DNA from: QHXW01 sp963752965
GTDB lineage: Bacteria > Acidobacteriota > Terriglobia > Bryobacterales > Bryobacteraceae
Reading direction: 5' to 3'
Assembly: GCA_963752965.1 (NCBI GenBank)
Contig: CAVWAJ010000003.1
Location: 20,977 to 84,976, forward strand
DNA: 64,000 nucleotides
The position numbers were made by a program, and so were the translations under genes. Numbering within the stretch: the first letter of the stretch is position 1; each line of letters starts with the position of its first letter. Below, piece by piece: positions 58,454 to 64,000 of the stretch. A model generated the notes under the pieces. The model saw only the letters and a list, made by a program, of their open reading frames with translations. It did no database searches and was not told where the DNA came from.

Positions 58454-58855
58454 CTAAGGGATCACCCGGATGGTCACGGTCGAGGTAGCCGAGCGTCCGG
58501 CACCGTCTTCCGCGATCAGCTTGTACTCCGTGTCTCTCGCGGGAGAGACTTGCAAACAGTAGCTCAGGGCCGGGTGAAGGGTAGCGATCGCAGGTTCCAT
58601 CCGGACGCTTTGCGCGCCGATCACGCCGAAGCAGAGGTTTGCGTGATCTCCGCGGCGGATCGCACCCGGAGTTGCGTAAAAGCTCAGAACCTTCAGACTG
58701 CCGCCTCCGAGCATATCCAAGGCTTTCCGCGCAGCTACGGCTTCCTTCTCCTGCCGAATGCGCTCAGCCTGCCGTGCATAGCTCCAGCGCGAGTAGAAGA
58801 CCCAGCCGTCGTATGCCACAGCCGCCAAGAGGCCAATGGTGAGAAACGGAAGCAT
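58454..58855 (-). CDS. Hypothetical membrane-anchored protein with Ig-like C-terminal domain
   Basis: 133 residues from ATG at 58855 (GTG at 58888 is another possible start). An N-terminal membrane helix (LPFLTIGLLAAVAYDGWVFY), a charged helix (RQAERIRQEKEAVAARKALDML), and a beta-rich domain of about 85 residues: FYATPGAIRRGDHANLCFGV, SVRMEPAI, YCLQVSPARDTEYKLIAEDG, SATSTVTIRVIP. The last part has the pattern of an Ig-like fold (P.....G....L.W.V.GA..V.., T.Y.L.A....G). Probably a surface or periplasmic anchored module; function unknown. Confidence 0.65.
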   Translation of the reverse strand: MLPFLTIGLLAAVAYDGWVFYSRWSYARQAERIRQEKEAVAARKALDMLGGGSLKVLSFYATPGAIRRGDHANLCFGVIGAQSVRMEPAIATLHPALSYCLQVSPARDTEYKLIAEDGAGRSATSTVTIRVIP

Positions 58856-58987
58856 GCGGTGGAGAAGCGAGACAGGTGATTTGGCCACACCCACAGCGTA
58901 GCGCGACCGGCGTGGAGTGGCTGTGTGTGATCGTACATCCCGAGTGTCATAGAGCGGTGGTCTCGGGCCGGCTCTCTTTGGAATGTT

Positions 58988-59080
58988 GTGGAATTGGTGA
59001 GACTTGAACTCACGATCTCCTCCTTGCCAGCCTCCGCCCGGTAGTGCGACGCGGTCTATCCACTGAGTTATAATCGGCTC
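58988..59080 (-). other. Degenerate tRNA-like sequence
   Basis: On the minus strand, a D-arm-like TATAACTCAGTGGATAGA (about 59055-59072) and a perfect T arm GTGAG/CTCAC with loop TTCAAGT (58998-59014) keep the tRNA order, but the acceptor strands pair at only 4 of 7 positions, the anticodon arm does not form, and the region between is too long. It looks like a decayed or recombined tRNA, possibly an old insertion site. Confidence 0.5.
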
Positions 59081-59126
59081 TGTTACTCGACTACCGAAGC
59101 CGTAGTGAATCCAGGAGAGCACTTAT

Positions 59127-59480
59127 ATGCCAACAGGACGAAGAATTGCCGACACATCCTTACTCGAAGCAGCGCTAATTGGATTCGAGCAGATGAAGCG
59201 GAACGTTGAAGGCCAGATAGCCGACATCCGGCAACAGCTCGGGTCCGGAAACGGCGCGCAAGTAGCAGAGCCGAGGCAAACAGGTAGGCGTCCACTGAGC
59301 CCGGCTGCGAGGAGGAGAATAGCAGCGGCGCAGAAGAAGAGGTGGGCAGCTATCAAGGCGAAATCGAAACCTTCGAAGCCGGTCAGCGCGAAGCGTACCA
59401 TGAGTCTCGCGGCACGAGAGAAAATTGCGGCTGCGCAACGAAAGAGATGGGCGCTGGTGAAGGCGAAGACGGTCGGCTAA
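59127..59480 (+). CDS. Small basic protein with duplicated LSxAAR-KIAAAQKKRWA motif
   Basis: A 117-residue protein: helical start (RRIADTSLLEAALIGFEQMK) and then two copies of a motif 35 residues apart: LSPAARRRIAAAQKKRWAAI (57-76) and MSLAAREKIAAAQRKRWALV (92-111), linked by a Lys/Ser/Pro tract. The second half is strongly basic. Repeats like this recur in small nucleoid- or DNA-associated hypothetical proteins in Acidobacteriota; I infer nucleic-acid binding but do not recognise a named family. The strand is opposite to the hypothetical membrane protein. It lies 217 bp before the dehydratase. Confidence 0.75.
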   Translation: MPTGRRIADTSLLEAALIGFEQMKRNVEGQIADIRQQLGSGNGAQVAEPRQTGRRPLSPAARRRIAAAQKKRWAAIKAKSKPSKPVSAKRTMSLAAREKIAAAQRKRWALVKAKTVG

Positions 59481-59696
59481 ACGACGACGAGGCGGACGCA
59501 TGGGTCTCCCGCCACTCGGCCGTATCACGCCGCAGACCGGAAAATTGACAGCAGTGCCCAGGATAAATGGCGACAAATTCACTCCGCAGCAGTATGACCG
59601 CAGCGTGAACATCGAGGTACGGTGTTCCGGTGGCGCACGGAACCGAACACGGCACTTGCTCTGTCCGAGCAGTCGATGGTAATGTAACGGCTCGCC

Positions 59697-61937
59697 ATGA
59701 ATCAGTCTCGCAGGTTTGCGGTGCGCGCAGCGCGCGAAATCAATAAGGACACTTTCATTCAGGAGTGGCCCGAGGCCGGACTCGTGCTTCTCGGGGCCAC
59801 CGCTGATCCGCATCCTAGCCTGCGCCTTGAGAATGGTCAGATTGTCGAGATGGATGGTAAACCGCGCGAGCAATTCGACATGATTGATACCTTCATCGCA
59901 TCCCATGCCATTCAGCTCGATGTGGCCGAGGAAGCGATGGCAACGGATTCACTCCAACTCGCTCGCATGCTGGTGGACATCCATGTGCCTCGCGCGCAAG
60001 TGATCCGGCTCATGAATGGGTTGACGGCGGCAAAACTGGTAGAGGTCGTTAGCTATCTGAACGTAGTCGAGATGATGATGGCGCTGCAAAAAATGCGAGT
60101 GCGCCGTACACCAGCCAACCAAGCTCATGTCACCAACCGGAAAGATTCCCCGGCGCTGCTGGCAGCTGATGCAGCCGAAGCTGCCTTCCGGGGCTTTGCT
60201 GAGATTGAGACTACGGTCGGAGTGGCGCGCTATGCACCTTGGAATGCGCTTGCGGTACTGGTCGGTTCGCAGACCGGCCGCGGCGGTGTACTGACGCAAT
60301 GCGCCGTCGAAGAGGCGATGAGTCTCAAGCTTGCAATGAAGGGCCTCACCACATATGCGGAGACTCTTTCCGTTTACGGCACCGATCCAGCTTTCATAGA
60401 TGGTGACGACACGCCTTGGTCGAAGGGATTTCTGGCTTCTGCGTATGCTTCGCGAGGGGTGAAGATCCGTTTCACAAGTGGCACGGGCTCCGAAGCGCTG
60501 ATGGCGCATGCGAACGGACAATCTATGCTGTACCTGGAGGCGCGTTGCTTGCTCATGACTAAAGGTGCTGGCAGCCAAGGCGTGCAGAACGGGTCGATTA
60601 GTTGCATCGCGCTACCGGAATCGTTGCCGGGCGGGGTGGCCGCAGTCGCCGCGGAGAATCTGCTGGCTGCCATGCTGGGTCTGGAAGTGGCCACCGGCAA
60701 TGATGCGATGGCCTCGCACTCGGACATTCGCAAGAGCGCCAAGCTGATGTTGCAGTTCTTACCAGGCGCGGATTTCATCTTTTCCGGCTATAGTTCCATT
60801 CCCAAGCAGGACAACATGTTCGGCGGCGGCAATTTGGACGCAGACGATCTCGACGACTATTTGGTACTGCAACGCGATATGAAAGTCGATGGTGGGCTGC
60901 GTCCCGTCGTCGAGAATGAGACTCTGGCAGTACGGCGGCGCGCGGCCGAGGCACTGGCCGTGGTTTTTGCCAGATTCGGCTTTCCCCCTATCACAAAAGC
61001 TGAAATCGATGCGGCGGAAACAGCATATGCCAGCCCGGATATGCCGGACCGCGACATGGCCGCGGATCTCGCGGCGGCCGAGCAGTTCCTGTCCGGTCCC
61101 GATACCGTCTTGGGCGCGGTGCAGGCGCTCGCAAAGAATGGATTTCTCGACATCGCCCAAAACATTTTCGAGATTGAACGGCAGCGCGTTATTGGGGACT
61201 ATCTTCAGCCCTCGGCCATTTTCACTGGTCGTTTCGAGGTTTTGAGCGGCGTTAACGATGCCAATGACTATATGGGACCGGGAACCGGCTATCGGCCGAG
61301 CGGCACTCGCTGGGAAGAGATCTGTAACATTCCGCAGGCTTATGATCCCCGGATTCCGCGGCATGCCGCCTCAGCCGTTACGCTGGCAGTTGAAGAGTGC
61401 GGGGAGGCGCAGCCGGGCAATCGGTTGGAGGTTGTCATCGCAGTCGGACCGGCCTTTGGGACCAGGCTGCAACAAACAGTCAATGACTTGCCTCTGGCCG
61501 AGGTGCTCGCTCAGCTGCAGGCCGGTGTAGCGGACGAGGGCGTTACCGCGCGGGTGATCAAAATCTACAGGACGTCAGATCTCGGGCAGATTTCTTTCGA
61601 AGGATCTCGGCTGAGTGGTTCCGGGATCGCTATCGGAATCCAATCGAAAGGCACGACAGTTATCCATCGTCGTCGATTGCTTCCCCTAAATAATCTAGAG
61701 CTGTTTTCGCAGGCGTCTCAATTGTCCCTAGAGCATTACCGCAGTATCGGTCGAAATGCCGCACGGTACGCATCCGGCCGGCCGGTCGAGCCTCTCTTGG
61801 TGCCGGTGGACAACATGGCGCGGTTAAAATACATCGTCAAGACAACCATTCTGCACCGGCACGAAACCGAGTGTGTGCAGTCGGGCCGCCCCGCAGAGTT
61901 GCTCAGGATCAAAGCGCAGGAGCCCACACCTTTATGA
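59697..61937 (+). CDS. Coenzyme-B12 diol/glycerol dehydratase, fused large and medium subunits
   Basis: A 746-residue fusion. Residues 1-556 match the large (alpha) subunit of propanediol/glycerol dehydratase over the whole length; the active-site set is intact with a one-residue offset from the Klebsiella enzyme: His144, Glu171, Glu222, Gln297, Asp336, Ser363. Residues about 575-746 are the medium (beta) subunit, with VIAVGPAF, SGSGIAIGIQSKGTTVIH and NAARYA. Normal enzymes have two separate chains. The enzyme removes water from 1,2-diols or glycerol by a radical route using adenosylcobalamin. ATG at 59697 has no clear ribosome binding site. The small-subunit gene follows with a 4-bp overlap; no reactivase is in the window. 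Confidence 0.93.
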   Translation: MNQSRRFAVRAAREINKDTFIQEWPEAGLVLLGATADPHPSLRLENGQIVEMDGKPREQFDMIDTFIASHAIQLDVAEEAMATDSLQLARMLVDIHVPRAQVIRLMNGLTAAKLVEVVSYLNVVEMMMALQKMRVRRTPANQAHVTNRKDSPALLAADAAEAAFRGFAEIETTVGVARYAPWNALAVLVGSQTGRGGVLTQCAVEEAMSLKLAMKGLTTYAETLSVYGTDPAFIDGDDTPWSKGFLASAYASRGVKIRFTSGTGSEALMAHANGQSMLYLEARCLLMTKGAGSQGVQNGSISCIALPESLPGGVAAVAAENLLAAMLGLEVATGNDAMASHSDIRKSAKLMLQFLPGADFIFSGYSSIPKQDNMFGGGNLDADDLDDYLVLQRDMKVDGGLRPVVENETLAVRRRAAEALAVVFARFGFPPITKAEIDAAETAYASPDMPDRDMAADLAAAEQFLSGPDTVLGAVQALAKNGFLDIAQNIFEIERQRVIGDYLQPSAIFTGRFEVLSGVNDANDYMGPGTGYRPSGTRWEEICNIPQAYDPRIPRHAASAVTLAVEECGEAQPGNRLEVVIAVGPAFGTRLQQTVNDLPLAEVLAQLQAGVADEGVTARVIKIYRTSDLGQISFEGSRLSGSGIAIGIQSKGTTVIHRRRLLPLNNLELFSQASQLSLEHYRSIGRNAARYASGRPVEPLLVPVDNMARLKYIVKTTILHRHETECVQSGRPAELLRIKAQEPTPL

Positions 61938-62368
61938 CTAATTCTGAGAAGAATACGAGTAGAGCCGCACGCTTGCAGGATCAGAGCATCACCAGCAAGA
62001 CTGGCGTGCCCCTCTACGACTTCTCGTTAGACCGCGTTGCCGGCGGCTGGGGCGGGATGGAGGACTTTTCCATCTCCCAGCAGGCTTTGTTGCATCAGGC
62101 CGAAATAGCCACAGCCGGCGGCTGGCGGCAACTGGGCGAGAATTTCCGGCGCGCCGCTGAACTGGTGGAAGTGCCCGACAGTATGATCCTGCAGATTTAC
62201 GAAGCTCTTCGGCCTTTTCGGGCCACAGCCGCAGAATTGGGAAAGCTCGCCGGTCAATTAAGATTGCGATTTCACGCGCCCGAGTGTGCCCGCTGGGTCG
62301 AAGAAGCAGCTGAGGTTTACGCCAGTCGAGGTCTGTTGAAAACCGCTCATGAAAACAGCGATCGATAG
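61934..62368 (+). CDS. Diol/glycerol dehydratase small subunit
   Basis: A 144-residue gamma subunit. The start (NSEKNTSRAARLQ) is variable, then YDFSLDRVAGGWGGMEDFSISQ, QAEIATAGGWRQLGENFRRAAELVEVPD and ILQIYEALRPFRATAAEL match the PduE pattern, where helices pack on the large subunit. The ATG overlaps the fused subunit's stop by 4 bp, so both chains are made together; the holoenzyme would then have two polypeptide types where other bacteria have three. A sugar-isomerase stub begins inside its last codons. Confidence 0.9.
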   Translation: MTNSEKNTSRAARLQDQSITSKTGVPLYDFSLDRVAGGWGGMEDFSISQQALLHQAEIATAGGWRQLGENFRRAAELVEVPDSMILQIYEALRPFRATAAELGKLAGQLRLRFHAPECARWVEEAAEVYASRGLLKTAHENSDR

Positions 62369-62393
62369 CTACTGCTATCACAGGTTCTTCGGC
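62349..62393 (+). pseudogene. N-terminal stub of a sugar phosphate isomerase/epimerase
   Basis: The first 15 codons from the ATG at 62349 read MKTAIDSYCYHRFFG, the near-invariant start of TIM-barrel sugar phosphate isomerase/epimerases in Acidobacteriota and Planctomycetota. The open frame then continues to 62624 with Pro/Arg/Ser-rich sequence that shows no further resemblance, and no other frame resumes the family. So only the start remains. It overlaps the dehydratase small subunit by 20 bp. Confidence 0.55.
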
Positions 62394-62728
62394 TCTGGCA
62401 ATCCACCACCAATCAGACCGCAGTCTTCAACGCATTGCCATCGGCCAGCGCGCCGGGTTTCTTTTCTTCGACGCCGACTCGCGCCCAACAGATTTGTCAT
62501 GAGCAACACGAAGACGTTCGGACCGCCAATGGTGAACGACGCGCGGGTCAACTTCTTTCGTACCTCCACGCGCAAGGACCAACCACAGGGCAGTTTCGCG
62601 AGCTTGAGTTTCACCCGGAATTAAATTCAGAACCAGATCACATTAGGGCCAATTGAATCGGCGTAGGCTTAGAAAGCTGAACAGGACATTCTGGTCTAGA
62701 TATGCTGGAATGTTACCAGGAGACGCAC
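62369..62728. other. 360-bp region after the dehydratase, without an intact gene
   Basis: It contains the decayed remainder after the isomerase stub. A possible 41-codon frame from ATG 62499 is too weak to call. The end holds the ribosome binding site of the aldo/keto reductase. Confidence 0.5.
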
Positions 62729-64000
62729 ATGCCAATGACGTTCAGCCGAAGGGACGCGCTGCGCTGGTCCGGCGCGGCCTCTATCGCAACCACTTTCTTA
62801 CCCTTGTCCCGTTACCGGGCATTTGCCCGCTCAGCCGGTGACAAGCTGCAAACCCGCGTATTGGGTCGCACCGGCCGTGAGGTGACTACCTTCGGCATCG
62901 GCGGAGTCACGTGCCTGCTGAATCCGGGCAACATACCGTCGCGCTCATCGTCAAGGCGGTCAGAGCCGGCGTGACATTCCTGGACACGGGAAACAGCTAT
63001 GGGGCTAGCCAGCGCAACTATGGTGCGGCGTTTCGCGCTTTGAACCTAATTCCCGGCGAGCCGGATACCAGGCCGCCTTGCGATCCCGTCTCTTCGTGAG
63101 CACCAAGACCGGCCTGCGCTATTCCATTGTTCGCGCTGGCGCGCCCGAGGCGGGTCCTCCCGGACGTGGAAACCAATCCGTGCTGGAAGAACTGAAACTG
63201 TCGCTGACAGAGATGTTCGGCGACGGCAAGGGGTCTATACCGGACGGTGCCTATGTGGACATGATGCATGTGCACAACCTGAACAGCGAGACCGCCGTGG
63301 ATGCCATCTTTGAAGGGCTCGCCAATCCGGGCGATCCGTCGCTGCCTCGTGTGGGCGCCTTGGCCTGCCTGATCGACTACCGGGACGGCACCGATCTCAC
63401 CGGTTTGAATCCCGAGCACAAGAAGTGGATACGCCACATCGGCATGAGCTGCCACGAAAACCCGTCGTCCGTCATGTATGCCATGCGTAAGGACAAGGGC
63501 AACGTCATCGAAGCACTCATGTGCACCATCAACCCCAACGACCCGCGTTACTTCAGCTTCCAGACCAACGCGCTTCCGGTAGCGGAAGCCAAGAATATGG
63601 GTGTGATCGGCATGAAACTCCTCGCCGACGGCGTCCTCTACGGAAAAAAGCCGGGATACGCTGGCGAATGGATCAAGACGGTGGGCCAGCCGGGAAAGGT
63701 CTCTTATGAGGATTTCCTGCACTACACGCTCTCCGCGCGCGGCGTCTCCGCGGTCGTGGTTGGAATCGGAGAGACCGACCCCAACAACGATCCCGAACGC
63801 GACCAATTCGTGGCCAATCTGGCGGCTTGCCAGACGGCGGGGCCGCTCTCGCTGCGGGACAGACGGGACATTGAGGATCGCGTGGCCGCGTTGCACGGCA
63901 CCCAAACGAACTTCTTCCAGCGTCCGGGCAGCGGGTTACAGCCGCCCCAGAATGTGAAAATCAGCCGGACTGGCAACGGACCCGTCGAAGTCTCCTGGGA
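62729..64000 (+). pseudogene. Tat-type aldo/keto reductase with two single-base frameshifts (3' end beyond window)
   Basis: The reading starts at ATG 62729 (AGGAGA upstream) with a Tat leader (FSRRDALRWSGAASIATTF) and the AKR opening RVLGRTGREVTTFGIGG. At about 62932 the frame changes by one base and continues as HTVALIVKAVRAGVTFLDTGNSYG; at about 63061 it changes again, continuing AGYQAALRSRLFVSTKTGLRYS to the window's end. Catalytic residues of the family are kept across the three frames: Asp and Tyr in DTGNSYG, Lys in STKTG, His in MMHVHN. Each shift fits the loss of one C in a short C run (AACCAT and GAGCCCGG). Either sequencing/assembly error or a recently broken gene. Confidence 0.75.

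Noticed and set aside
59500..59682. 60-codon frame in front of the dehydratase
   Set aside because: No ribosome binding site or family features; it may be chance.
59481..59696. Possible cobalamin riboswitch before the dehydratase
   Set aside because: I looked for the conserved B12-box and receptor motifs. A GCCACT-like string occurs, but not in the right order or with the paired elements.
62435..62656. Open frame after the dehydratase as a possible remainder of the sugar isomerase
   Set aside because: No motif of the TIM-barrel family could be found in any frame.

Overview
The window reads as a piece of an Acidobacteriota chromosome, most like the Solibacter/Bryobacter branch. This is inferred from gene content, not from a marker gene: two tandem VWFA-related proteins of the acidobacterial type, Tat-exported Gfo/Idh/MocA and aldo/keto reductase proteins, a remnant of an acidobacterial-type orphan permease, a large Reg_prop histidine kinase, DmsE/MtrB-like electron transfer genes, and generally high G+C. 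Genes are densely packed, often with 1-4 bp overlaps.

Layout. 1-10.5 kb: a cut-off KduD-like dehydrogenase, the two VWFA proteins, a Tat-exported oxidoreductase, an epimerase, an FG-GAP propeller protein, a GT39-like membrane glycosyltransferase that runs out of frame into an ABC ATPase. 10.6-15.4 kb: a signalling island (PAS hybrid kinase, CheY-like receiver, NtrC-type sigma-54 activator) facing a Flp-type pilin gene that has a good -24/-12 promoter, then CsbD. 15.5-27.3 kb: a PLP enzyme, LysR and zinc-ribbon pair, CpxRA-like two-component system, a coupled pair of M16 peptidase chains with a stand-alone relative of the C-terminal domain of one of them, a LysW-like acidic zinc protein, DinB.

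27.4-45.1 kb, nearly all on the minus strand: glycosidase, sugar dehydrogenase, DUF971, RelA/SpoT, TPR lipoprotein, two ExbD, ExbB, TonB, then secF-secD-yajC-tgt and a 1061-residue sensor kinase. 45.2-52.1 kb, plus strand: three consecutive HlyD-like adaptors, a MacB-type permease without its ATPase, and a TolC-like protein. 53.1-56.7 kb: decaheme cytochrome, MtrB/PioB barrel and BON protein, a likely conduit across the outer membrane.

57-64 kb is the most accessory-looking part: PilZ protein, tRNA-Arg(ACG), permease remnant, degenerate tRNA-like sequence, a small basic protein with duplicated motifs, then a coenzyme-B12 diol/glycerol dehydratase whose large and medium subunits are fused, with its small subunit overlapping. 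After it come a 15-residue stub of a sugar isomerase and an aldo/keto reductase carrying two single-base frameshifts.

The strongest candidates for new biology are the fused dehydratase, the LysW-like protein ending in DWK, the ATPase-less three-adaptor efflux operon, the sigma-54-linked pilin, and two kinds of intergenic repeat: double hairpins (one copy inside a signal peptide) and 7-bp repeat arrays arranged as inverted pairs.
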